The notes beneath the pieces were generated by a model. The model ran no database searches and was not told where the DNA came from. It saw only the letters and a list, made by a program, of their open reading frames with translations. From positions 1-64,000 of the forward strand of contig JAPOYJ010000072.1 in NCBI GenBank assembly GCA_026706635.1: a stretch of 64,000 nucleotides of DNA, written 5' to 3'. The translations under genes and the position numbers were made by a program. Origin of the DNA: Gemmatimonadota bacterium (lineage in GTDB: Bacteria > Gemmatimonadota > Gemmatimonadetes > Longimicrobiales > Gaopeijiaceae). This document shows positions 27,255 to 35,191 of the stretch, in pieces (within the stretch, counting starts at the first letter, position 1; the number at the start of each line of letters is the position of its first letter).

Positions 27255-28696
27255 AGCTGAGCGAAGAGGGGCTGGCCCGGGCGCTCGCCGAGCAGGACGA
27301 CGCTCTCGCGAAGTGCGTGCACTGCGGCTTCTGCCTGCCCGCATGCCCAACCTACCGCCGCCTGGGCGACGAGGCGGACTCGCCGCGCGGGCGCCTCTAC
27401 CTGATGCGGGCCGTCGTCGAGGGCAGGCTGGACCCCGGGTCGGACGCCTTCGAGACGCACATCGCCCGCTGTCTCGGCTGCCGGGCCTGCGAGCCCGCCT
27501 GCCCCGCCGGGGTCGAGTACGGCCGTCTCCTCGAGCTCGCCCGTCAGGTCGGGGGTAGCGCGCGGCCGCCGCCCCACATCTCCCGGCTGCTGCTCGCCAC
27601 CTTTGGCACGAAGTGGGCGAGCCGCCTGGCGATGCTCGGGGCGCGGCTGCTGCGAGCCTCCAGGATACCCGATCTCCTGACCTCGGCGGTCTCCTGGGCG
27701 AGACGGCGGTCGGGCGAAGAGTCCGCGGTCGAATCCGAGCCGCACTCCGCTCGGCAGCGCTCGACGGCGCGGTGGGGGAGCCTCTGGCTGGCCTTCGCGA
27801 TGGTCTCTGCATCCGCCCCGCCACGTCGGCTCTTCGCCGAGGTACGCAGACGCAACGCGCCTCGAATGCCGTCAGGGTCTCTTCCACGGGCTGCTGGAGC
27901 CGACGACCGGCCAACGGTGGGCGTGCTCGCCGGATGCGTGCAGGCTGGGCTCTTCTCGCGGGTGAACGCCGCCACCGAGCGGGTGCTGGACGCCAATGGG
28001 TACCGCGTCCTGACGTTTCGGGCGCAGGGCTGCTGCGGCGCGCTTCACGCCCACGGCGGGGACCTCGGACGCGCCCGGGCTCTCGCGCGGCGCCATATCG
28101 CCGCCTTCGAGCAGGCGGGTGTCGATTTCGTCGCCTCCAACGCCTCGGGGTGCGGTGCCGCGATGGCGGACTACGGATCGCTCCTCGCCGCCGACGATGC
28201 CATGGCCGAGAGCGCCCGCGACTTCGCGGCGCGGGTCAGGGACGTGTCGCAGCTCCTCGCCGAGCGGGGGGGCCGCGCCGGGGCGCCGCTTCCGCTCAGG
28301 GTCACGTACGACCCTCCCTGCCATCTCATACACGCCCAGGGGGTCGCAGAGGCCCCGCTCACGGTGCTCCAGTCGATCCCCGAGCTGCAGGTCGTTCCCC
28401 TCGCCGACGCGGCCGAGTGCTGCGGGGGGGCTGGAATCTACGGCCTCGCGAACCCGGAGCTCGGCGGGTGGATAGGGGCCGACAAGGTGCAGAGCGCGCT
28501 GAGGACCGGCTCGGAGGCGGTCGTCACAGGGAATCCCGGGTGCATGATGCAGATCGGGGCCGGACTCGCGCTGGCGGGCAGCCGGGTTCGTACGGTTCAC
28601 CTGGTCGAGATGCTCGACGAGAGCTACCGCCTGGGCGGCGTGTATGGGGACCGTGATTTACAACGCCCGTGCCTCGAGGCGCCAGATGGCCGATAG
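27251..28696 (+). CDS. glcF: Glycolate oxidase iron-sulfur subunit
   Basis: 481 residues, GTG start overlapping the glcDE stop. Two ferredoxin-type [4Fe-4S] motifs: CVHCGFCLPACPTY and CLGCRACEPACPAG. Two CCG domains follow (QGCCGALHAHGG; AECCGGAGIYG) with cysteine clusters that pass electrons onward. Residues about 197-218, between the ferredoxin part and the first CCG domain, are encoded by a reverse fragment of the dispersed repeat and are not expected to be conserved. Confidence 0.92.
   Translation: MKLSEEGLARALAEQDDALAKCVHCGFCLPACPTYRRLGDEADSPRGRLYLMRAVVEGRLDPGSDAFETHIARCLGCRACEPACPAGVEYGRLLELARQVGGSARPPPHISRLLLATFGTKWASRLAMLGARLLRASRIPDLLTSAVSWARRRSGEESAVESEPHSARQRSTARWGSLWLAFAMVSASAPPRRLFAEVRRRNAPRMPSGSLPRAAGADDRPTVGVLAGCVQAGLFSRVNAATERVLDANGYRVLTFRAQGCCGALHAHGGDLGRARALARRHIAAFEQAGVDFVASNASGCGAAMADYGSLLAADDAMAESARDFAARVRDVSQLLAERGGRAGAPLPLRVTYDPPCHLIHAQGVAEAPLTVLQSIPELQVVPLADAAECCGGAGIYGLANPELGGWIGADKVQSALRTGSEAVVTGNPGCMMQIGAGLALAGSRVRTVHLVEMLDESYRLGGVYGDRDLQRPCLEAPDGR
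27840..27903 (-). repeat. Repeat fragment translated inside glcF
   Basis: Read on the minus strand the stretch begins CAGCAGCCCGTGGAA and continues ACGGCATTCGAGGCGCG, the left arm of the repeat (compare 30364-30410, where GGCATTCGAGGCGCG is identical). The insertion keeps the glcF frame open and adds about 22 residues. Confidence 0.78.
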
Positions 28697-29858
28697 CATG
28701 ACGGCTCCGGGTACCGGGACGCCGATTGCCGTTGCCGACGGCGACCGGCTCGCGCCCGAATGCCTGGACCTCCTCCGCGAGCTGGTCGAATGCGAGTCGC
28801 AAACCGGCGACACCCGGGCGAACCTGCACGTGGCCGCCATCCTGGAGGCCTTCCTGACGCGAGTCGGCGGCCAGGTGGAGCGCATCGAGGCCCCTGGGTA
28901 CGGTGACCATCTCCTGGCGCGCTTTCCTGGGAAGATCCAGGAGTCCGAGCGGCCCGTCCTCCTCCTGGGGCACATGGACACGGTGCATCCGGTCGGGACA
29001 CTGCGGGAGCTTCCCTTCGAGGTCGCCGGCGATCGGGTCCGGGGGCCCGGCGTCTACGACATGAAGGGCGGCCTGGCGGTGTCGCTCTTTGCTCTGCGCC
29101 TACTTGCGGAGCGAGGGTCGGGAGCTCGCACGGGCCTCACCTGCATGGTGACGTGCGACGAAGAGGTGGGATCCCTCCACTCGAGGGAGCGCATCCAGGC
29201 GGAAGCCGGGGGGCACCGGGCCGCCCTCGTGGTTGAACCTTCGGCGCCCGGAGGGGCCGTCAAGACCCGTCGGAAGGGGGTGGCGGACTACGTGCTGAGC
29301 GTCAGGGGGGAGTTGGCGCACGCTGGCATCGAGCCGGAGGCGGGGGCGAGCGCGATCCACGAGCTGGCGAGGCAGATCTGCGGCGTCTACGACCTCTCCA
29401 ACCCGGGGGCGGAGACGACTCTGAACGTCGGCCTAGTCGAGGGCGGCACGAGATCGAACGTCGTAGCGAGAAGGGCGAGCTGCACTATCGATGTTCGCTT
29501 CTTCAGCAATGCGGAAGCCGAGCGCGTCGAGGCGGCGCTACGTAGCGTGCGTCCCCGCGACCCGCGTTGCAGACTCTCTGTTCAGGGAGGTGTCAATCGC
29601 CCTGCTCTGGAAAAGACCGACGCATCGGAGGCGCTGTATCGCGCCGCGGCCGCCGTGGCCGCCGATCTGGGGTTCGGGGTGGGCGAGGCCTCCACCGGCG
29701 GAGCGAGCGACGGCAATCTGACCGCCGCCGTCGGGTGCCCTACCCTCGATGGCATTGGCCCCGACGGAAGGGGTGCGCACACGCTAAAGGAGTATATATT
29801 TCGAGAGGAGGTTGGACGGCGCATTGCTTTCCTGGCTAGATTGATTGAGACTCTATAG
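28686..29858 (+). CDS. M20 peptidase, carboxypeptidase G2-like
   Basis: 390 residues. Zinc peptidase motifs: LLLGHMDTVHPVG, GPGVYDMKGG, CDEEVGS, VVEPS, and the C-terminal GASDGNLTA...DGRGAHTLKEY. Likely removes glutamate or similar residues from N-acyl or peptide substrates. The ATG at 28686 is preceded by GAGG at good spacing and overlaps the glcF end by 11 bases. Confidence 0.9.
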   Translation: MADSMTAPGTGTPIAVADGDRLAPECLDLLRELVECESQTGDTRANLHVAAILEAFLTRVGGQVERIEAPGYGDHLLARFPGKIQESERPVLLLGHMDTVHPVGTLRELPFEVAGDRVRGPGVYDMKGGLAVSLFALRLLAERGSGARTGLTCMVTCDEEVGSLHSRERIQAEAGGHRAALVVEPSAPGGAVKTRRKGVADYVLSVRGELAHAGIEPEAGASAIHELARQICGVYDLSNPGAETTLNVGLVEGGTRSNVVARRASCTIDVRFFSNAEAERVEAALRSVRPRDPRCRLSVQGGVNRPALEKTDASEALYRAAAAVAADLGFGVGEASTGGASDGNLTAAVGCPTLDGIGPDGRGAHTLKEYIFREEVGRRIAFLARLIETL

Positions 29859-29912
29859 TCGCGGGGTATTCCGCCCCGACCGATTACTTCAACGAGAAAG
29901 GCCGTACCCCGG

Positions 29913-30365
29913 ATGGATGCAACGAGCAGACGCCACTTTCGCGCAGCACTGAAGCAAGCCGAAGCTGATCTGGCTGCACACGAGAGGAACGGTGAAGCGC
30001 TGCGCAATACCGTTAGCGCCTTGCAGCAGCTGCTCGGCGCGGGCGCCCCCGCGCCGAAGCCGAAGCCGAGGCGCAAGAAGGCGAAGCCGCGCAAACGTCC
30101 CGGCCCTAAGCGCTCGGGCGCAGGTCACCCCGATGTGCCAGCCCACACCTACCGGGGAATGGGGCCTTCAGTGGCGTACAGGAAGTTCGTGGCCGACTAC
30201 GGCGACGGCTACACCGCCCCGCAGATTAGGGACGCACTGGTCCAGGGCGGGGTAAAGTCCGCTTCGGAATCATCGCTGCTCACTGGCATTCACGCGGTGC
30301 GCCGCAGGGATCTTGCCAAGGCCAAGGTGGCTGCCAAGGCCGCGAAGAAAGCCGCCGCGAACTAG
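29913..30365 (+). CDS. Small basic protein with coiled coil and Lys/Pro-rich linker
   Basis: 150 residues, unrecognised. An N-terminal helix with heptad character (about 5-42), a strongly basic linker (PKPKPRRKKAKPRKRPGPKR, about 49-68), a compact segment (YRKFVADYGDGYTAPQIRDA, about 87-106) that could be a small winged helix, and an Ala/Lys tail. The composition suggests a nucleic-acid-binding protein; that is inference. Its stop TAG begins a repeat copy. Confidence 0.6.
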   Translation: MDATSRRHFRAALKQAEADLAAHERNGEALRNTVSALQQLLGAGAPAPKPKPRRKKAKPRKRPGPKRSGAGHPDVPAHTYRGMGPSVAYRKFVADYGDGYTAPQIRDALVQGGVKSASESSLLTGIHAVRRRDLAKAKVAAKAAKKAAAN

Positions 30366-30503
30366 GACTGTGGACAAAGCCCTGGCGGCATTCGAGGCGC
30401 GCTGCATCCGCGCTGGACCGCTGCGCTCTGCGCTGCTCCTCGCACGAATGGCGCTGCTAGTCGCGCTTCGTCGCGCCTCGCCAGCCCGGCTCGCCAGCAG
30501 ATA
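30363..30503 (+). repeat. Repeat element without core, copy 6
   Basis: Left end TAGGACTGTGGACAAAGCCC, then GGCATTCGAGGCGCGCTGCATCCGCGCTGGACC and a right-arm part (TGCTCCTCGCACGAATGGC...CGTCGCGCC). The twin-palindrome core is absent: left and right arms are joined directly. The TAG is the stop of the preceding gene. Confidence 0.8.
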
Positions 30504-30504
30504 G

Positions 30505-30543
30505 CCAACACGGCCTCGTGACAGCTGTCCGAGGCCGTGTTGG
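30505..30543 (+). terminator. Long perfect hairpin before menC-like gene
   Basis: CCAACACGGCCTCG pairs perfectly with CGAGGCCGTGTTGG (14 bp) around an 11-base loop that itself contains GACAGCTGTC. No T-run follows, so it is not a classic intrinsic terminator. It ends 15 bases before the ATG at 30559, where it could hinder or regulate initiation. Confidence 0.5.
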
Positions 30544-30558
30544 GGGGTGCGGGGGCTG

Positions 30559-31665
30559 ATGAAGATCCGTCGGGCGGTGCTTCGCGAGGTGTCGCTGGGG
30601 CTCGCGGAGCCCTTCGAGATCAGCAGCGGCCGCACAACAACCCGTCGTACGCTCCTCCTTACCCTCGAGGGCGGTGGTCTGGAGGGCTGGAGCGAGTGCG
30701 TCGCTGGCGGGTCGCCCACCTACTCCTACGAGACGGTGGACACGGCGTGGCACGTGCTGGCGAGGTGGCTGCTTCCAGATCTATTGAGGCACGAGGCTGA
30801 CGACGCCAGGCGTCTTGCGTCCGCCCCGTGGCTGCGAGGCCACCCGATGGCGAGGGCCACCGTCGAGATGGCCACCTGGGATCTCGAGGCGAAGCGTCGG
30901 GGCGTTCCGCTGAGCGCCCTGCTCGGTGGGCGTCGCCGTGAGGTTCCGGTCGGAGTCTCGGTGGGCATTCAGCGGGACGCAGTCGTGCTCCTTGGCAAGG
31001 TCGACGAGTACCTGGCGGAGGGGTATGCCAGGATCAAGGTCAAAATAAAGCCGGGCCGCGACGTGGAGATGCTGACGGCGGTGCGCGACCGCTATCCGGA
31101 TGTCTCGCTGACCGCCGACGCCAACTCGGCGTACAATTTGTCCACTGACTTGGATGTGCTATGCGCGTTGGACGAGCTGTCGCTTGCGATGATCGAGCAG
31201 CCGCTCGGGCACGAGGACCTGTTGGACCACGCGGCGCTTCAGCGACGCATGGCAACGCCCATCTGTCTCGACGAGTCGATTCGGTCGGCGGGCGATGCGC
31301 GGCTTGCCATCCACATCGGAAGCGGGGCGATCGTCAACATCAAGCCGGGGCGGGTAGGCGGATTGGCCGCCTCGGTGGAGATTCACGACCTCTGCTGCGC
31401 GGAGGGCTGGCCGGTCTGGTGCGGCGGCATGCTCGAGTCGGGGATCGGGCGGGCGCACAACGTCGCGCTCGCGGCGCTTCCGGGGTTCACGTTGCCCGGC
31501 GACATCTCCAGCTCGAGGCGCTACTGGAGGGAGGACATCGTGCACCCCGAGTTCGAGATGCGGAACGGGTCAATGGCAGTTCCGACCGGGCCGGGCATCG
31601 GTGTAGCGCCCCGCATGAGGCGGATCGAGGCGCTGACTGTTCGCAAGGAGGTCTTCGCACCCTGA
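30559..31665 (+). CDS. menC: Enolase-superfamily enzyme: o-succinylbenzoate synthase / N-succinylamino acid racemase type
   Basis: 368 residues. Catalytic set of the MLE subgroup: KVK (160-162), metal ligands in ADANSA (Asp187), IEQPLG (Glu213) and CLDES, and the second base lysine in NIKPGRVGG. GGMLESGIGRAHN and ALPGFTLPGDISSS are typical of the OSBS/NSAR family. It may make o-succinylbenzoate for menaquinone or racemise N-succinyl amino acids; no other men genes are nearby to decide. Confidence 0.85.
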   Translation: MKIRRAVLREVSLGLAEPFEISSGRTTTRRTLLLTLEGGGLEGWSECVAGGSPTYSYETVDTAWHVLARWLLPDLLRHEADDARRLASAPWLRGHPMARATVEMATWDLEAKRRGVPLSALLGGRRREVPVGVSVGIQRDAVVLLGKVDEYLAEGYARIKVKIKPGRDVEMLTAVRDRYPDVSLTADANSAYNLSTDLDVLCALDELSLAMIEQPLGHEDLLDHAALQRRMATPICLDESIRSAGDARLAIHIGSGAIVNIKPGRVGGLAASVEIHDLCCAEGWPVWCGGMLESGIGRAHNVALAALPGFTLPGDISSSRRYWREDIVHPEFEMRNGSMAVPTGPGIGVAPRMRRIEALTVRKEVFAP

Positions 31666-31669
31666 TGAT

Positions 31670-32042
31670 GCAGCCCGTGGACAGGCCTCCCACGGCATTC
31701 GAGCAGCGCTGCATCTCCGCTGGACCGTAGTGCTCTGCGTTGCTCCTCGCACGAATAGCCCTGCTATTCGCCCTTCGTCGCGCCTTGCCAGCGGAGCGCT
31801 TCGCCGCTCTCGGTGCTCGCGCGAGACTGCCCACGGACTGCGGCAGCCCGTGGACAGGCCTCCCACGGCAGGAGCAGCGCTGCATCTCCGCTGGACCGCG
31901 GTGCTCGCCGGTGCAGATTGTAATCTGTGCTTTACAATATGTAATCCATGGTTTACAGTGGCCCTACCCTTGGCTTCGCTCCGCGTTGCTCCTTGGACCG
32001 GTGGCGCTGCTAGGAGCCCGTGGACGATCCCCCCACGGTATG
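31670..32042 (+). repeat. Tandem array of three repeat copies (7, 8, 9)
   Basis: Copy 7 (31670-31841) has both ends but no core; its hairpin is CGAATAGC/GCTATTCG. Copy 8 (31843-32012) has left arm, core (31919-31936 and 31940-31957) and a truncated right arm. Copy 9 (32013-32042) is a left end only, GAGCCCGTGGACGATCCCCC. This array fills the space between the menC-like gene and the PilB-like gene; no other gene is seen. Copy 9 encodes the C-terminus of the PilB-like protein on the minus strand. Confidence 0.85.
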
Positions 32043-33806
32043 CGGACGTAGGCAGGCGGTACAGTACCGCCAGTGAGGCTCCAGGTGCTCGCCACAGGAG
32101 CAGACGTTGGCGCGGGCGCGCCCGCACATCGGGCACCCAGCCGCGCCAGCGGGCAGGGCCGTGCCGCACGTCTCGCACTTCTCGCCCACGCCGCCGGTGA
32201 GCGCCATCACGCGGCCCGCCTCGTGGGGCGTTGTCACGCCGTCGGCCACCTTTCTCTGGGCGTCGAGCTCCATGGAGCGCATGCCGCCCCGCCGGGCGAG
32301 GACCCTCAGGGTAGCGATCGAGGCGCCGTTCGCGATCTCGGTCCTGATCTCGTCGTCCACGACAAGCACTTCGAATACGCCGCTTCGACCCCGGTAGCCC
32401 TCGCGGCACACCGGACATCCCTCGGCGGTGCGTCCCTCGCACCTCGCGCAGAGGCGGCGGACCAGGCGCTGCGCGACCACGCCCGAGAGTCCGCCCGCGA
32501 CGAGAAACGGCGGCACCCCCATCTCGGCGAGGCGCGAGACCGCGCTGGGCGCGTCGACGGTGTGAATCGTCGAGAGGACCAGGTGGCCGGTCACGGCCGC
32601 CGACATCGCGATCTCGGCGGTCTCGCGGTCGCGCACCTCCCCCACCATGATCACGTCGGGGTCCTGGCGCAAAATGGCGCGCAGGCCGTCCGGGAATCCC
32701 ACTCCCGCCTTGCGATCGATCCCCACCTGGGCTACCCCGGGGAAGTGGTACTCGACGGGGTCCTCCAGGGTGACGACGTTGATGCTGTCGGCGGCCAGCT
32801 CGGATACGGCCGCAGCCAGCGTCGTGGTCTTGCCGCTTCCGGTCGGACCGGCGGCTAGCACCACCCCCTGACTCCGCTCGAAGAGGCGGCGCAGGCGTCC
32901 CAGGTCGTGCTCCGACATCCCCAGTGCGCGAAGGTCCGATGGCGCGTCCGCCGGGTCGAGGAGCCGCAGGACCGCCTTCTCGCCGCTCCTAGTGGGGATC
33001 GTCGAGACCCGAACGCCGAGCTCGGCACCCTCGCGCCGGAAGGTGAAGGCACCGTCCTGGGGTCTGCGCCTGACCGAGATGTCCAGGCCAGCCATGATCT
33101 TGACGCGCGAGATGACGCCCTCGTGGGTGTCCGAAGGCAGCTCTGCGGCGGTCGCGAGGACCCCGTCCACCCGCAGGCGAACGCGCGACCCGGTCTGGGA
33201 CGCCTCGATGTGCACGTCGCTGGCGCGGCTCTCGACCGCTGTGGCCAGGAGGTGATCGACGACGCCGATGACCGAGGCCGCCGAGGCCTCCCTCTCCAGC
33301 AGCCGGAGTCCACCCTCCGGAACCGGGGTGCCGGGGCCGTCGAGTCCGCCCATCAGCTCGGGCAGCTCGCCGCCGTACGCCTCGAGCACGGCTCGCCGCA
33401 CCTCCGATTCCGGCGCCACTACTGGATCGACCTGGCATCCGGAGCGAAAGCGCAGGTCGTCCAGCGTGTCCACATCGAGAGCGTCGGCCATCGCCACGGT
33501 TAGGCGGCGCCCCCTGAGTGCCAGCGGCAGCACGCCCCGGCTGCGGGCGACGTGCGCCTCGATCTTGGCGATGGCGCGGGGCTCCGGGCGGAGCGGTGCT
33601 GGCAGGAAGGGTATGCCGAGCTGGGTGGCCAGTGCGCCTGCGACCTGCACTTCGTCCACCACGCCCCGGCGGAGCAATACGTCCCCGAGCCGCCTCCCCG
33701 AGCGGTCGCCTTCGGCGCGGGCGTCCTCGAGAGCCCCCCGGGCGACCGCCCCGCTCTCCAGGAGGATCTGCCCGAGTAGCTCGTCTTGCCCCGTCATCGG
33801 AGGCAA
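32010..33806 (-). CDS. GspE/PilB-family ATPase with C-terminal zinc ribbons
   Basis: 598 residues. N-terminal GspE-N domain (LGDVLLRRGVVDEVQVAGAL), then the secretion ATPase: Walker A AAGPTGSGKTTTL, Asp box VTLEDPVEYHFPG, Walker B DPDVIMVGEVRDRETAE, His box GHLVLSTIHTVDA, and the family tetracysteine (CARC...CPVC). Unusually, about 45 more residues carry further CxxC pairs (CETCG, CPMCG, CSCG, CTAC), predicting extra zinc ribbons. The last nine residues (TVGGSSTGS) and stop come from a repeat fragment. No pilus or secretion partners are adjacent. Confidence 0.88.
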   Translation of the reverse strand: MPPMTGQDELLGQILLESGAVARGALEDARAEGDRSGRRLGDVLLRRGVVDEVQVAGALATQLGIPFLPAPLRPEPRAIAKIEAHVARSRGVLPLALRGRRLTVAMADALDVDTLDDLRFRSGCQVDPVVAPESEVRRAVLEAYGGELPELMGGLDGPGTPVPEGGLRLLEREASAASVIGVVDHLLATAVESRASDVHIEASQTGSRVRLRVDGVLATAAELPSDTHEGVISRVKIMAGLDISVRRRPQDGAFTFRREGAELGVRVSTIPTRSGEKAVLRLLDPADAPSDLRALGMSEHDLGRLRRLFERSQGVVLAAGPTGSGKTTTLAAAVSELAADSINVVTLEDPVEYHFPGVAQVGIDRKAGVGFPDGLRAILRQDPDVIMVGEVRDRETAEIAMSAAVTGHLVLSTIHTVDAPSAVSRLAEMGVPPFLVAGGLSGVVAQRLVRRLCARCEGRTAEGCPVCREGYRGRSGVFEVLVVDDEIRTEIANGASIATLRVLARRGGMRSMELDAQRKVADGVTTPHEAGRVMALTGGVGEKCETCGTALPAGAAGCPMCGRARANVCSCGEHLEPHWRYCTACLRPHTVGGSSTGS

Positions 33807-33839
33807 GAGTGGGTCTAGCCCGCGGGCGTCTCCATGGTC

Positions 33840-34409
33840 CTACGGGACCGGACCACCCGGACGCAGGTCCAGAGTAACTTCGGCGGCGACATGGCCGATG
33901 TCCGCCCGCTCCTTGAGTGCGTCGCGGAGCCGCGGGTCGATCTTCTTGTACGCGGCCAGCACGCCGTTGCGGAGCTTGAGCCGCAGCACTCTGGTGGCGT
34001 TCACGTCGGGGCGGCTGGTGCGGCTCTCCTTCTTGGCCTCCTCGAGGTGGCGCGGCGTGACCTCGAAGGGCACCACCCCGATGTCGTCGTGGCGGTCGTG
34101 GTCCAGATACTGCACCGAGACGCTCACGTCGCCCCGCGCCATCTGGTGCGAGATGTCCCCGACTGCGCGAAAGCGCGCCGCGAGGGGGCTGATCTCGGCG
34201 CTCTGCGCGGCCCTCTGGTAGCCAGCTTCGATCAGGGCGAAGAGCCGCCGCATGCGCTCCGGAGTGGTGGCGTCGCCGTCGGGGATCTCCGTGTCCATCT
34301 CGCGGCCGCGCGCCTGGCGATCGTTGAGCGAGAGGGCACGCTCCATGTCGCGGGTGCGAGCCCGGTCGATGTTCTCGAGGATGCGGTCGGGGTTGGTCCT
34401 GTAGCTCAT
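33840..34409 (-). CDS. Hypothetical protein
   Basis: 189 residues, charged, no signal or membrane segment. Nothing recognised; the middle is helical and basic (FEVTPRHLEEAKKESRTSRP). Starts ten bases after the Yip1-like gene, so it is probably co-transcribed with it. Confidence 0.65.
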   Translation of the reverse strand: MSYRTNPDRILENIDRARTRDMERALSLNDRQARGREMDTEIPDGDATTPERMRRLFALIEAGYQRAAQSAEISPLAARFRAVGDISHQMARGDVSVSVQYLDHDRHDDIGVVPFEVTPRHLEEAKKESRTSRPDVNATRVLRLKLRNGVLAAYKKIDPRLRDALKERADIGHVAAEVTLDLRPGGPVP

Positions 34410-34419
34410 CTGGCGGGCG

Positions 34420-35160
34420 TCACCCTCCGAAAGCCGTCTGGAACGCTGCGACGATCGAGGCGAAGACGACCAGCAGGACCATCATCACCGCCACCGTGCC
34501 TCCCCATCTTGGCCGATTGCCGACGATCGAGAGGCCGAAGCCCGCGATCAGCGTGCCCCAGATCCCGAAGAGATCCATCGCGTTGAGGAGCGCAAGGAAG
34601 AAGCCGTCTGGAATTGGAAGAAAGCCCACCAGGTCGGCAAGCGAGAGCGTATCCTGCACATTGCCGCTGGCAATCTTCAGCGGCGTCGTGGCAAGCGCTC
34701 CGACTGCACCGATGAGCGTCCCATGGGACAGGACCGCGAGGTGGTGCCTGTAGGTGGCGCGGTCGCCCCGAATAACGACGAAGATGACGTACGTGACCGC
34801 GCTCACGACGAAGAGCATCGCCAGCAAGAACGGGCCAGCGATGACGCCCTGTACCTTGAATAGCCACGGGGGAAGGTCGCGGACGACGGCCGCTTCCTCC
34901 GGACTCATTTGGGAAATGGCGGCGTCGGGGAAGAGCTCGGTCGGAATGAGGACGATCGAGAGAGTCACCATGAACGCCCCAAGTAGCGCGGTTACAAACC
35001 ACACCGGGCGCGCCGCCAGCCCCCGAAATAGATCGCCCGGCTGAAAGAACACCATCCGGAGCCGCTTGGGAAGGGCCAGCGCCGGCTCGGCGACTTCGTC
35101 ACCCACCGCAGCCCCTCCCGCCGCATGGGCGCCCGTCTCGTCGTAGTGCGAATCCGTCAT
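34420..35160 (-). CDS. Yip1-domain membrane protein
   Basis: 246 residues with about five hydrophobic segments after a soluble N-terminus. The start (FFQPGDLFRGLAARP) and central YRHHLAVLSHGTL...GALATTPLKI fit the Yip1 superfamily of polytopic proteins. Role unknown. Confidence 0.75.
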   Translation of the reverse strand: MTDSHYDETGAHAAGGAAVGDEVAEPALALPKRLRMVFFQPGDLFRGLAARPVWFVTALLGAFMVTLSIVLIPTELFPDAAISQMSPEEAAVVRDLPPWLFKVQGVIAGPFLLAMLFVVSAVTYVIFVVIRGDRATYRHHLAVLSHGTLIGAVGALATTPLKIASGNVQDTLSLADLVGFLPIPDGFFLALLNAMDLFGIWGTLIAGFGLSIVGNRPRWGGTVAVMMVLLVVFASIVAAFQTAFGG

Positions 35161-35191
35161 TTCCTAATCCGTCCGGGTTGTGGTTGGTCGG

